Shown here piece after piece: positions 22,740 to 35,051 of a DNA stretch of 64,000 nt. Position 1 is the first letter of the stretch. Each line of letters starts with the position of its first letter. Source of the DNA: Myxocyprinus asiaticus. Its lineage: Eukaryota; Chordata; Actinopteri; Cypriniformes; Catostomidae. The notes under the pieces were generated by a model. The model worked only from the letters and a program-made list of their open reading frames with translations, had not been told where the DNA came from and ran no database searches. The position numbers were made by a program, and so were the translations under genes. Location of the stretch: positions 49,804,594 to 49,868,593 of the forward strand of contig NC_059358.1 in assembly GCF_019703515.2 (NCBI RefSeq), read 5' to 3'.

Positions 22740-25700
22740 TCATTCTGTGTCTGCCTGTGACGTCAAACTCTTTCAGAACAGCCTTCACATCTACTGGAAT
22801 ATCTAGATGAATGTTCATCAGGGCAAGTCCACTCAGTCTCCATCACTTTTCAGCTCAACCAAGGTCATTTAGATGTCATCATAGATATCTATTACAGCAG
22901 ACAGGCACACATCATGCTGGGACCAGCAGGTTTCTGAGAATTTGGAGGTGTTTCTTGCTGCTACAGTTGCGCTGATAGGTCTGTAGCCATTTTGGGGAGG
23001 CTGTAATAAAGCTCATTATTTCTTGAACAGTGCACAGAGTGTTGTGAATAGTGGGGACCCTCGTAGAATACACAATTACTAAATTAAGTGGGTGGTTTCT
23101 ACAATGCACATAGACTACTGTGGGGTACTGATTTTTTATTCTTGCTTGCATGTCCCGTACTTTCCCACTAATATTCCCAGCACCATTGTATCCCTGTCGT
23201 ACTATATGGGTGGGATCCAAACCCAAATCTCTTAGCCTATTTAGCAGATGATGTGTTAAGGTTTCACCTGTGGTATCTGCTGTGGGTAAAAATCCTAAGA
23301 AATCCTCATGCACCAAGTATTGGGTGCACCTAGCTTCAAGGGCTACTTGTTCCATGTTGCTTACATCAGCCGTCTTATCAGCTAGTAGAGAAAACCACTT
23401 CATGTCCCTGCATTTGCATAGGATTTGGTCCAAAATTTGTTTTCTGCACCATTCAATCATGTAGGGAACAGTATGTGTGTTAGGAATTAAATTTAACTGT
23501 CCGCATGTCTATGCCATTAATGTAGGTTATTTTGGTTGTATAAATGTACACAGTAAGGATTAAAGTGCCGGCATACCTCTATTATTATGTAAGGAAATTA
23601 TAACGGAATTAGTCGCATTTGATAACCATTATAAAAAAGATTAATGACAAATAATTGGATTATTTGTCTAAATAAAATTCTCCACCATTCAAATCATAAT
23701 ACAACGGCTCATTGTATCCACTCACAATTTCTATTGTAAGGAATTAACTTTAATAAGGGAATTATGATTAATTTATTTATTGGAGAAATATTATTCTCAT
23801 GGCTTATTTAAAATAATATCACAAATATTTTAGGTATGTCTTTAGGGCCGGATCTTTGAAAAAAATTAAGTGACGAGATTATCAAAATATACTAGTCAAA
23901 TTATCTTTGAATACAAACAAGACTTTATTGCTAATCTAAACATACAACTAATCTAACACATACAAACATGAAACAGGTTAATGAGTAAAGTGAACAGAGT
24001 AGTTTGACTGGAAATGATCAGTACAGAGAAAAATAACTTTACGGAGTCTGTAGACAATGCCTTGAGAACCACTGATACTTAATTCAGTCTAACTCGATTT
24101 GCAATCGGGTAACTTGAATTATATTAAAGAGACACCAGCACTTTCAGCAAAGTCTGGAGATGTACTTGCGTTGCTTGGTTCTTTGGCTCTTTGTAGAAAG
24201 TTCTGGTGGTTCCGTAGATGTTTTGGACTCTGTTAAGATCGTGGATAGTTTGTTGTCTTTTGCGTCGATGGATGATTATGCGGGCTTGGAAGCGAGGCCT
24301 TCCACATGGAAGACTTTCAACTCCCATCACGTGTGTGTCGTAATACAGAGACGAGAAGGGCTTCCTCAGAGCTTTACTCCGAGCCTTCCTGGACTTCTAC
24401 ATTGCACGGAACTTGAGGGATGCCAGGGCGAGGCTAAAAGCCATGAGGGCCAGAGCGCAGAGGATGAGGAGCTGAAGAGGGAATGGAGCACTGAGAAGCT
24501 GAAGAAAAGAACTAAGAAGAAGGGCACAGAACTCGAGGGGGTTGTTTAGGCTGGCCTTTTAACCCATTCAATTTGTTCACACCCCAAAGAGGCTCTAAGC
24601 CAATCAGAGGCGGCTTTTCAGAAGCACATGGTCAGAAGTGTCCTCCCCTCAAGATAATCAATTTATTTTAATCATGAATTTCATAAGAAAACTATATTAG
24701 ATTACAGTTATAATTCAGTTATAAAGCATGATAAAACTTCCTACTAATTAATTTTTGTTTTTGTTTTTACACAGATAACATTACATGTTATGAGAAACAT
24801 GATTGTCAGGGTATATTATCAGGTTAAACCTTGAACAAGAGTTCTAGGCACTTTAGCAGATTTTGTGCAGGATAAAATTAGAGTAAAGTAAGTTTTGCGA
24901 TTGTGTCAAAGTTCCTAAATTAAGATGAGATGTCCTGAGATACACTTGTATACACTTGAAAAGTTCATTTGTACATTTGAAGTTATGAGCATTAGTTTGT
25001 CCCACTAGAGAGAAGTTCAACAGTTCCGATCCATTCTGTTCAATCTCTGTGTCTTGAACAATGACGATAGTCATGTGATACAGGAAATGTCTCATTTTTA
25101 AGTGTTTGTGTGTTACTAAATGAATGAAACAAAGGGACTTATTTTTTAGCTGCTGTTCACAGAATAATAATCAGATGTCTCGGGGTCTCCTGATCAGTTT
25201 AGTTTAAGTGTAGCGAATTGGTTTATATCGATGGACAAAAGGAGTGTGCCTTAGCCTCTCCCGGGGTTTCCAGGGAGTGTGATCTAACTCCTAGGGGTCA
25301 TAGGGGTATTCCCTGATTTACGACATGTACGAGAAGGGGTCCTCTGCATTCAGATCTTCTTTTGTTCTCCAGATGGTCAACACTCAACAGATGTCGCAGC
25401 TGTAGACTGGATGGCTCCAGTTTGAAATTCCGGTGTGTACTGCAGGGCCTCTGTATTATTCCCCTAATAAATTTTCCTGCCTTCAGTCACTACAATCAAC
25501 TCATTTTGAGTCCGATGACTTGTGTAATGTGCGTTAGCCAGTTGCATTTTCAATATGCTGTTTCAGTAATGCATCTCTCTCAGCCCGGTATTTCAGAATT
25601 GACTAAAAATTGCTATGGTCATCAGTGTGCCCTCGAATCAGTATGTTTTGCTGCCCACAAATGAAAATTAAGTCAATGATTGCCTTCAACCCATATATAT

Positions 25701-26366
25701 TTAGCTCCAGTGTTAACTGGTGCGAGTGGTCTAATTTGGGAAGAATGGACAGGCTTCCAGTGGCAATTTGCACAAACTTAGCAGCACGCAATTGTGCACT
25801 ATGGTGGACTTCTGTTGCTATGTGCCACAAAACAATTTTCTTTGCATTGCTCCAGTCAGTCAGAGGCTTACTTCTCAGAATTGTGTCACCAGAAGAAAAA
25901 AGCATGCATGCTTCACAAAAAAGTCCATCAGTGCTCTTGCTGTAATGCAGTGTGGGGTAGACACTCTTGTCGAAAAATTCCTCTGGGATTTTCTGCTGTT
26001 TTCCACATAAGTTCTTGGTTGGTGCAGACTACCCTCTGCTAGGTTTAAATCTAGCTTCTATTGCTTTTAGTTTAATGGCGTCAGGTGCTGTTTTAAGGTC
26101 ATCTGCTCCTATTCTCCCTACAATGTCATCTTCATCACCAACAGAAACTGGCAGGCCTACCCGTGCAGTTACTGAAGGCCCTCCTGGCTCAGTGAGACTC
26201 CGGTTCACAAGCAGGTTATTGAATGTCGCTGCAAGGCTAGTTTCTCTCTCTTCTCTCGTGGTAGTTTCATCAGCAATGCTGCTTCCCCTGATTTCCCTCT
26301 CCTCTGTTGTGCTTGCACGTTCTTTTGATTCTTTCTTCTGAAATGCCTGTAAAATTTCTGTTTCAT
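22740..26366 (-). pseudogene. hAT transposase (TTF-finger/DUF4371 type), split by a solo LTR
   Basis: Minus strand. The start codon is probably at 26,366. Near 25,900-25,970 is a TTF-like zinc-finger segment (STDGLFCEACMLF). Then, at 25,500-25,800, comes the DUF4371-type start with CGQQNILIRGHTDD. After an interruption (23,460-25,494) the protein continues at 22,912-23,459 with FSLLADKTADVSN, the first-Asp motif region, and VHCRNHPLNLV. Remnants of the C-terminus extend to about 22,740 through stops. This is the ZMYM/TTF-related hAT class that cuts and pastes DNA. Stops (for example after DDHSNF) show it is dead. Confidence 0.7.
23456..25498. mobile_element. Solo LTR (2,035 bp) with 4-bp TSD, inserted in hAT
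   Basis: The element spans 23,460-25,494, starting TGTAGGGAACAG and ending CAGTCACTACA. It is flanked by ATCA on both sides (23,456-23,459 and 25,495-25,498). It has TG..CA ends and no internal coding region, so it is a recombined solo LTR. Its ends and length resemble the TGTAGGG..CCCAACA family (copies A-D), but the interior differs, so it is probably a related subfamily. A 129-codon plus frame (24,160-24,549) inside it has no recognisable motif. Confidence 0.75.
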
Positions 26367-26369
26367 TTT

Positions 26370-26877
26370 ACATTATTTTAGAAGCAAGGCTATTCCTGCT
26401 AAATTCAGTGTAACGTTGACCAAACTCAATATCATATATGACGCTGGATACCAATTTGCCCTGGCCCATGGAAAAACGTACGTGATATTACCATAATATC
26501 TGTACCATAACGACCTAAAAGTGACCACGCAATGACTTTTAGGTTGTTAAGTGGCGTACCATGAATTGCTATGTACGTTTACAGGGGTAATTTTTGTTCT
26601 GTGTATATTAATCAGCATGATTGTAATACTTCATGTTATATGAAATTTTAAATAAAGAGGTGAAAACATTTTTTACAGGCGCCACTGAATGTACGCACAG
26701 TGTGTAGGGGCATGTGGCTGTGGGCGCCACTGGAAACAATGGGAGCTTCATCAGCAGGTGCAAAGAGAAGCTTGTGCTTAAGAAGAGTGAAGTCATACAC
26801 CCGCATCACAATGGGCCAAAATCGAATGAGCAGTCTTGCTCTGTCATTGAGAAGAAAATGGTCAAATTGATGAACTG
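26370..26877. other. Short intergenic stretch, possibly the hAT 5' flank
   Basis: No named feature was found. The word GGCGCCACTG occurs twice (near 26,680 and 26,725). An 85-codon minus frame (26,648-26,905) has no family signature. Confidence 0.35.
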
Positions 26878-27265
26878 TTGAATTGGTTAAGTGTTCCAAT
26901 TCCAATGGAGAGAGGTATCAGCCAAGCTTGTCCTGTGTCTGGTCAATTATACAGTCTAGCAATAGAAACTTTCCTTTTTTTTTTATTAAGGAAAAATCTA
27001 ACAGGTATATTTATTAGTGGGAGTATAAAAGCCAAAGCCAGTAAACCTTCAGCTTATGCAGGTAATATTACTGTGAACATATAGAAAAAAATCATTCAAG
27101 GGATGCTTTGAGAGTTTATGAGAGAGCATCATCAGCTTGACATAACTGGCAAAAAACAGAGGTGTTGCAATTTGACTTTAAAGAGAGAAACTTACATTAA
27201 ATTCCAGAAAACATTCAGTGGGGAAAGACAGGATTTAAATGCTTAGGAGTGTACCTTGGTAAAGG
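26878..27265 (+). pseudogene. LINE reverse-transcriptase scrap (Tx1/L1-like)
   Basis: A short plus frame reads GISQACPVSGQLYSLAIETF, which resembles the palm motif G-x-x-Q-G-C-P-L-S-G-x-L-Y of Tx1-type L1 LINEs. Further on, SAYAGNITV occupies the place of the usual A-Y-A-D-D box. The catalytic residues are lost and stops follow near 27,085. Only about 390 bases remain before the long-LTR scrap begins. Confidence 0.45.
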
Positions 27266-27269
27266 TGAA

Positions 27270-27916
27270 AAACACACATTCTACCTATGTCCTCATGCAA
27301 TTCAAGTAAGAGGTTTACGTCTGGGCAGAGATAGAATATTATAGTGTGTTATTCTTGTGTATCAAGGTTATTGCTTGTACAGTTTACGGACCGTCGAGTC
27401 CACTCATTGCTGCTAATAATACTCAAGGTATTACTGTAATGTACTGTTATCACAAATGAGATCTGCTGTGTTGTAGTCCAACCACATAGGACTGTTGTGT
27501 ATTTCCGACATCGCGGGTGAGACCGGCACACTGAGTTTATCCATTAAAGAACCAAAGACCACGGGACGGTTTACGAGCCATTGATTTTAATAATTAAGGA
27601 TTATCTTTGATAATAATTAATATTCTATTGAATTTGATGGTTATCTTTGTTGATGTGAAGGATTAAAAGAGCTAACATTGATTCAAATCAATGTTCTATC
27701 GATTTTAATAATTGATAATTATCTTTGATAATTATTAATTATTGCTAATAACCAAACCTGCTCCTGAACGTAGCGCACTACATTTACTGGTGCCCCGTAT
27801 GAGGCTTTAATGAGTTAGATTCTATTATTTAATTTAAATATTAATTAATAACTAAAGAAATAATTATTAATTATTTCTGATAGTAACACTGATCTAAACA
27901 ACCAGTAGAACCTACA
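27270..27916. mobile_element. Long LTR, copy B, internally deleted
   Basis: It is inverted relative to copies A and C. Matching words are AAGTAAGAGGTTTACGTCTG, TAGAATATTATAGTGTGTTA and, at the right end, TAACACTGATCTAAACAACC followed by an ACCTACA terminus. The middle of the LTR is missing between about 27,580 and 27,600, and the left part beyond 27,270 is absent. No target duplication was found. Confidence 0.65.
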
Positions 27917-30900
27917 ATTTATAGTTTCCAATTCACTTGACCTGCATGTTTTTGTACTTTGTACTGCCACCCTTGGTGTACAGTAAATAATTATAATCAA
28001 TATAATCATTATATTGATTATATTATAACAAGTTATGAAAATGGTACACTTCATATTTGTCAGCGGATTAAAAAAGCTCCTGTTAAGAGTTTAATTTTGC
28101 CTACTGTATATGCATTGTAAAGATTCTAAGCTTTAACACATCACCCATTGTGTGTTGGTCAAGCAAACTTTATTTTTTATTTTTTAAATTTATTTTTTTC
28201 TGCACGGAGCATCAAAGTATGTAACAATACTTATTTACTATTATTTAAGTGACTCAAAGGCAAGCATACAGGTTATGCCTAATTTATTGTCTCTCTGCAT
28301 GGCAGGCAATATGTATAATAAATAAAATGTACACAAATACTACATACTTTGATTAACTTGTTTTTAATGCTAAAATTACATTGGCTGTGAAGTGCAAAAC
28401 AAAACAACATATCAAAAAACACAATAACAAGAATTTGGTTAGTTTTATGTACGATATTCACCTACGGTTTTTAAGGAAACATTTAAAATGTCTACAAATT
28501 GCACTACAACGTCGGTGGTGTCCAAACATTCATTCAACTGAATTGACATTATAACATATAAAAACACTGTTATTAAAAAGCATTTTCACATTCTAAAGGT
28601 TGCAGTAGGCTGCCAGTGTGATGGTTGACTTAATACATATAATGTTTTGCCAGCATGTCCAAATATATGTACACAGTGTTCAGTTACTGTATTTGAGAAA
28701 AAACACTAAAATTCACAAAGATATTATTTTCATATACTAGAGGATGTAGTAGGCTGCTCATGGACAGGCTGACGTACTGTGTAAAATAATGTAAAAATAA
28801 CATATTGGTGAATTTCAGTGATCTTTTTCTAAAATAATTCATAATATTACTGAATCCACTTAAATTGGATTAATTAATAAGATTCTCAGCTAGACCTACA
28901 CTCCAAAACCACACAGCTTATTTCCGCTACCACTACCAGCATGTTGTCTATAGCAATGTGTGATGTATAACATGTCTTTACCTAGTGCGAAAAAGTGACA
29001 TATGGCAAAAAGCCACTTGACATCTGATCAGAGTGGACAGACTGAAACGGACTTCCAGAAATGTGATTTGAATAGAATTGCAAAGCACATATGAATGTAA
29101 CGTGAAACAGATTTGTCAAAATCATATTTTATGTAATGTTTTGCAATCAGACTTGCTAAATATAATCGGATTCCTATCAGATATGGACAAAAATCTAATT
29201 TGGACTGACAGTCTGAACATAGCCTAAGACTGGGCATCCTGCCTTTGAAGGACACATTGTTACAAAACATGGCCAAAAGTTGTGGACAGCTGAACATCAC
29301 ATCCATATGTATTGGTTGAACATTTAATTTCAAAACCACTACTTTACAGGAAAAGCCATTGTTTCCTGTAAAGTGTGGATGAAAGAAAGCATGATGTTTA
29401 GGTGCAGAGTATATCGTGTGTTTTAGTTGTAACATATTGAAATTATTAATCTGACCTCTGTTGGGGTTTCCCATCGATTGTCAGTTGCTCATCCTCTCTG
29501 CTTCCCCAAACAAAAGATCTGCCATCTGCCAGTGATTGAGTGACTCCATCTCAGAGACACTTTATCAGTAAGAGACTCACAAGTCAGTGTTAAAACTTTC
29601 CATGTCAACCTCTTTCAGTGCAAAAGGGTGAATTACATTATTGGCTACAGAGTGGCATTTTATGAAATAATTAAAGAGAGAGGTCACATGTGAATGGTGT
29701 AAGTGTTTAATGGTTAGAGATAGGTATGTTCTCCATTGGTGAAGTTTAAAGGTGTTATGCTCTTAGTTCTGAAAATACAAGTACAACATAATACAAACCA
29801 GATAGGTATTTTTTGTGTGCAATATATATGTGCAATAGTACAATAATAATGTGCAACAACTTTTATCATTTGTTGTTTAAGGTGTAGCCTACTCTTTTGT
29901 ATATTGTTTATAATTTAGACCTTTTAAGTTGCAAATTGTGTATCAATTCCACACACAGTTTCAATGAAGTACAGGACCACTGTCTAACTATAATCAATTG
30001 CCATGGCTTCACACATTGTCATTCGATATTAGATTACAAAGTGTTGGTAGTTAACAGGTGCACTGAGGAATACATTTGAACGTCCAACTTTTTGTTTGTC
30101 GAGTACAGGAGATATTCTGCCTTAGAAATACTGAGATTGTGGCCAGAAGAATAGGGCAGACAGAGAGAGACAGCAGGTCTTCTCAAGACATCTTTTCTGA
30201 TAAACACAGATCAGTTGAATGGAAAGAAAAAAAGATACATGGATTGATAAGAGTGTATTCTAAACTGAGCTCCAGAGTGCTGAAGGACTGTTCATATTGA
30301 TGACACATAATCTAGAGGGAAATGGAGGTTAATTGCTGTCTAGACACTTTATTACTGAGAAAGGACACATATGCACATTGATCTCTCTCTCTAATGTGGA
30401 GGACAAAGACAGAGTTGCCACAGAAAGTTGGTGGATGAGCACAAGAGTTAACTCCAAGAGATGTTTGATGTTTGTTAAGAGCTCATTTCATGCACTGTAC
30501 ATAAGTGGTACGAGCTCTATACTGGTTCATGTCCACTAGTGCAGAGTAAGTGCAAATGAGTGGCCATTTTCACTTCTTGCTCTGAAGCTTGCACGGGTGA
30601 TTGTGGGACAGCAAATCAGAGCAAGCAGGCATCAAAAGGTTGGGAGATACAGAAAATACAGATACGGCCGAACTAGTAAGAGTTGTATGATAGTATGCTG
30701 TTCAAAACAGCGAAAGAGACACTGACGCGCGCATCCATCGCTCTTGCGTATTTGAATGAGAGACAGAAAGCGGAGTGTATTAGAGAAACAAAGCGATCAG
30801 AAAATGATATTCAACAATTTTGTGTTAAAAAACACACCACACAATTCGTCAGATGAGAAAAAGAATGAAGAAGCAGTAAAAACCTCCTTATGGTTCAGGC

Positions 30901-31053
30901 AGCTGCAGCCCCAGCCCGAAGATTCATCTTCATAGCAGCATTAGGCTGGAGACAGTAAACCAGAGGCATATACAGTATATAATCTACAGCTAACTTCCTT
31001 GAAGCTCGTTAATGAAAGAAGCTGTATTTATTTAGTTTTTTATGTCTTCTGTT
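27917..31053. other. AT-rich intergenic DNA, no gene recognised
   Basis: The longest annotation-free stretch. I see a small perfect palindrome (AATCAATATAAT..ATTATATTGATT near 27,990-28,020) and a weak MITE-like region at 29,030-29,240, but no gene. 30,560-30,900 is less AT-rich without a recognisable frame. It forms the 3' flank of the L1 insertion. Confidence 0.45.
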
Positions 31054-31169
31054 AAAACAGCTGTTTTTTTGTTTTTGTTTTGTTTTTTGTTTTTTAATTA
31101 ACATTTTTTTATTGATTCTTACAGTAAATAAAGAAAAGCAAAACATATACACATAGAATCAACATTTAA

Positions 31170-31225
31170 ACCCCACAACCACCCCTCCCCCTTCCAATCC
31201 CCAACCCCACCCTGACCCCCAACAA
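31170..31225 (-). other. G-rich tract in L1 3' UTR
   Basis: On the minus strand this is a run of G-clusters (GGGGTTGGGGATTGGAAGGG then GGAGGGGTGG). It lies between the ORF2 stop (31,327) and the tail. G-rich polypurine tracts capable of quadruplex folding are known from mammalian L1 3' UTRs; the same arrangement is seen here. Confidence 0.6.
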
Positions 31226-31268
31226 ACATCCCTGTGGTCACACAAAAAAGCAAACAAACAAACAAAAA

Positions 31269-31311
<43 letters not shown>

Positions 31312-31326
31312 CATACACATTTAAAA

Positions 31327-34212
31327 CTATACTACTCTCTCCACCGCTCCACCCCGAGAACCCTCCAAAGACTCCAAATAGTTGCCCCATTTCCCAACAA
31401 ACAAATACAAGATACACTGTCTTACAAATGACACCTCCTCATGAGCCGCCACCCTCCCCATCTCCGTACACCACTCCCGAAATGGGGGCGCTCCAGCTGA
31501 CCTCCAACCCCTCAAAATAATCACACTGGTCAGAACCCAACTCTCTATGTGTCTATTCCCCACATCGATGACCGTCCCATCGCCCAAAACAGAGAGTCTG
31601 GGGCAAAAGGACACCCTAGTGCCCAACATGTTACACACAAAACTCTGAACCTTCAACCAGAAATCCTGGATCTCAATACACCACCAAAAAACATAGGCCA
31701 TGTCTCCATCCTCTGATTGGTATTGCCAGCAGGTGGGTGTGTCTTTAAGACCAAGCCTATACAATCTAGAGGGGGTCCAATCAAATCTATGTAAAATCTC
31801 TAGATGCAGACTTGACGTTTTTTAGAATCCTAGCCCACACTCCCTCCTCCAATACCAAGTTGAAATCTTACTCCCATAATCTCTTGATAGAAGCTAAAGC
31901 TCCGTCCACCAGACTCTGAATTAGCAGGGAGTAATACACTGATGCCTCATAACCTTTTCCAAAAGCAGTAATCACCATTCCCAGAGTATCTGCTGCATGT
32001 GTATGCTACTCCCAAAAATAGTACAGAGAAGATGGCGCAGCTGTAAATACCTATAAAACTGAAATCTGGGAATCCCAAAATGTTGAACCAAATTTTCAAA
32101 AGATCTCAACACTCCACTCTCATATAGGTCACCGAGAGTATTAACCTCCCTCACAATCCACTCTGACCACAAAAAGGGGACTTAATAATACATAATTGTG
32201 GGTTCTGCCATATGCTGGAGGCAACATTTAAATAAATGTCCGAATTAAACACTCTGGACACTTTTGTCCATACCGAGTGCAAATGCGAATTAGCGGGGTG
32301 TAACTTAACTTCTCCGATTAGTTTGATAGAAAGGCTTTTGCAATGGTGAAATAGGGGCAAGAACTTCCTGTTCAGTACAAAACCAGGGAGTGGCTCTCTC
32401 AGGTGGAAGCGACCAATGAGACAAATGTGTGAGACCGAATGCATAGTAATACAACAAAATCTTGGGTAGGCCTAGCCCACCTTTGTCAGTCGGCCTATGT
32501 ACTTATTGAAATGTAATCTGGGATGCTTACCATTCCAAATGAAGAACTTCGCTATGCTATCAAATTGCTTGAAATAAGAGAAGGGGACATCTATAGGGAG
32601 AGATTGTAGCAGGTAGTTACATTTTGGAATACAATTCATTTTAATAACATTAACCTTCCCTACCATAGATAAATGTAATGAAGCCCACCTGCCCACATCG
32701 CTTGAAAACCTTTTTTATTAAGGGGTCAAAATTAACTAACTAAATCAGACAAATTTGCTGGGAATAAAATGCTCAAATACTTAATGCCCTATTGGGTCCA
32801 CTGGAAGGCGCCCGGCTGAAAAGCAATTACTGGGCAGTACGCTGTCAGAGCCAAAGCTTTGGATTTAGACCAATTGACTCTGTATCCTGAGAACTTAGAA
32901 AAGGAATGAATAATTCTGTGGAGGCAAGGCATAGATCTAGAAGGATCGGAGACGGATAATAAAATATCATCTGTGTAAAGCAGAAGCTTATGCACCACAC
33001 CTCCCACCATCACCCCTGGAAAATCATCCTCCTTTCTTATCGCGGCTGCTAATGGTTCCAGGGCAAGACAGAACAATAATGGGGAAAGAGGGCAACCCTG
33101 CCGGGTGCTCCTATCCAGAGTAAAATAATCTGAAATTAATCCATTTGTTTGTACCGCCACTACCGGGTGTCTATAAAGTAACTTAATCCATCCAATAAAA
33201 GTATTCCCAAACCCGTACATTTCCAAAATCTTAAAAAGATAATCCCATTCTACCATATCAAATGCCTTTTCGGCGTCAAGTTAGATGGCAGCGAGTGTGA
33301 TCATTCGTCACTGACCACATGATATTGATGAAACACCTAATGTTACCCCACTTGATCTATATGTAAAAGAGATGTCATAACTTTAATTAATCGATTAGCC
33401 AAAATGTTTGACAATATTTTAACGTCTAGCTGGATCAGGGAAATTGGATGGTAACTCTTATACTCCCTTGGATCTTTGTTCTTTTTAAGAATCAGAGTGA
33501 TCCGGGCTTGCATCATGGATGGCGGAAACTTTCCATTCTTAAATGATTCTGTATAAACGTCTAGCAAAAGTGGAGCCAATTCTGTAGCATAAGATCTAAA
33601 AAACTTAGCGGCAAAGCCATCTGGCCCCGGAGCCTTGCCTGTATGCAAGTCCTTAATTACCTCGCCAAGCTCCTCCTTATCTCAGAATCAAGATCATTTT
33701 TTTGCTTAGTTGTCAGTTTAGGGAGTTCTAATGGTTCCACAAAATTTAGAATATCTTCATCAGTAGATGAAGACGTGGAACTATAAAGATTAAGATAGAA
33801 TTCTTTAAAAGCATTATTAATATCAATGGCCGAGGTAAAAATTTCACCACCATCAGATTTCACTGAGGGAATGGTAGAAAAAAACACTCTGCTTTATATA
33901 TCTAGCCAAAAGCTTCCCTGCTTTGTCCCCTGACTCAATGTTTGACTGTCTTGCCCTGAATAGCCAAAACTCCACCTTCCGCGACAAAATAGTATTATAT
34001 CTGTATTTCAATCGGGTCAATTCTCTGAGGCCATAAGACGACATTTGGTGCTTCAGCTCTGCCTCGGCACTTTTAATATTCCCTTCCAACTCCACAGGTT
34101 CTCGTGCTTTGGATTTTTTGATGAAAGAGGCATACTGTATGATCCGACCCCTAAGAACCACCTTAAGTTCCTCCCAAGCCACGCCCACAGAGGATACTGA
34201 AGACCAGTTGGA
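31327..34212 (-). pseudogene. L1 ORF2 reverse transcriptase part, broken
   Basis: Frames 33853-34188, 33657-33887, 33343-33648, 32789-33256, 32472-32696, 32151-32444 and 31327-31764 give, in order, the linker, RT fingers (GKAPGPDGFAAKFF), palm (RQGCPLSPLLFCLALEPL) and C-terminal domain of ORF2. The catalytic box is YTDDILLS instead of the YADD of the plus-strand copy; both aspartates remain. Frameshifts near 33,650, 33,340, 32,790 and 32,470 break the frame. Upstream, homology with the 6.1-kb copy stops at about 34,212, where the inserted block begins. Confidence 0.85.
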
Positions 34213-34453
34213 ATCAGATTCACTTTCTCAGCGAATCAGACGTCAGTGAGCTCACAACTGGGAGTGCAGGCATTTCAAAATAAGAGTCCTATGTGTATTT
34301 CGGGCTTCTTTACAATTAAAAGTCCCATATTGTGTACCACTTTTTTTTCTTATGGTAATTATTGATTGGGATTGGAGTAGCACAATAAAATGCATCTGGG
34401 ATTTCATTCAATTTGCACTCTTGTAGTCTCTGTGTCTGGGCCATCTGGTAACA

Positions 34454-34490
<37 letters not shown>
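34213..34490. other. Unassigned DNA inside the L1 plus (TA)n
   Basis: No family was recognised between the L1 break and the first Tc1 end. A (TA)n run occupies 34,455-34,490. Confidence 0.4.
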
Positions 34491-34495
<5 letters not shown>

Positions 34496-34965
34496 TACCG
34501 GTCAAAAGTTTTGAAACATGACTGAAATGTTTCACATGATCTTAAAAATCTTTTGATCTGTAGGCATATGCTTAAATGTTTGAAATTAGTTTTGTAGACA
34601 AAAATATAATTGTGCCACCATATTAATTTATTTCATTATAAAACTAAAATTTAATGAAAAAAAAAAAGTTTTTGAAATTGATGACTTGGACCAAATAATA
34701 AAGAAAAGCAGCCAATAAGTGCCCAACGTAGATGGGAACTCCTTCTATACTGTTTAAAAAGCATCCCAGGGTGATATCTCAAGAAGTTGGTTGAGAGAAT
34801 GTCAAGAGTACATGTCTGCAAATTCTAGGCAAAGGGTGACTACTTTGAAGATGCTAAAATATAATTTTTGATTTATTTTGGATTTTGTTTAGTCACAACA
34901 TAATTCCCATAGTTCCATTTATGTTATTCCATAGTTTTGTTGACTTTACTATTATTCTAAATGTG
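34491..34965. mobile_element. Tc1/mariner-type element, internally deleted and 3'-truncated
   Basis: The left end, TACACTACCGGTCAAAAGTT, is the characteristic terminus of a fish Tc1 family, preceded by (TA)n, the Tc1 target. The first ~190 bases are followed directly by sequence I recognise as the far end of the same family (GGGAACTCCTTCTATACTG onward), so the transposase centre has been deleted. The right inverted repeat is missing; the element runs into an A-tract and a second (TA)n. Confidence 0.6.

Positions 34966-35050
<85 letters not shown>

Positions 35051-35051
<1 letters not shown>

Noticed and set aside
24160..24549. 129-codon ORF as a host exon
   Set aside because: It lies wholly inside a solo LTR bounded by ATCA duplications and shows no domain.
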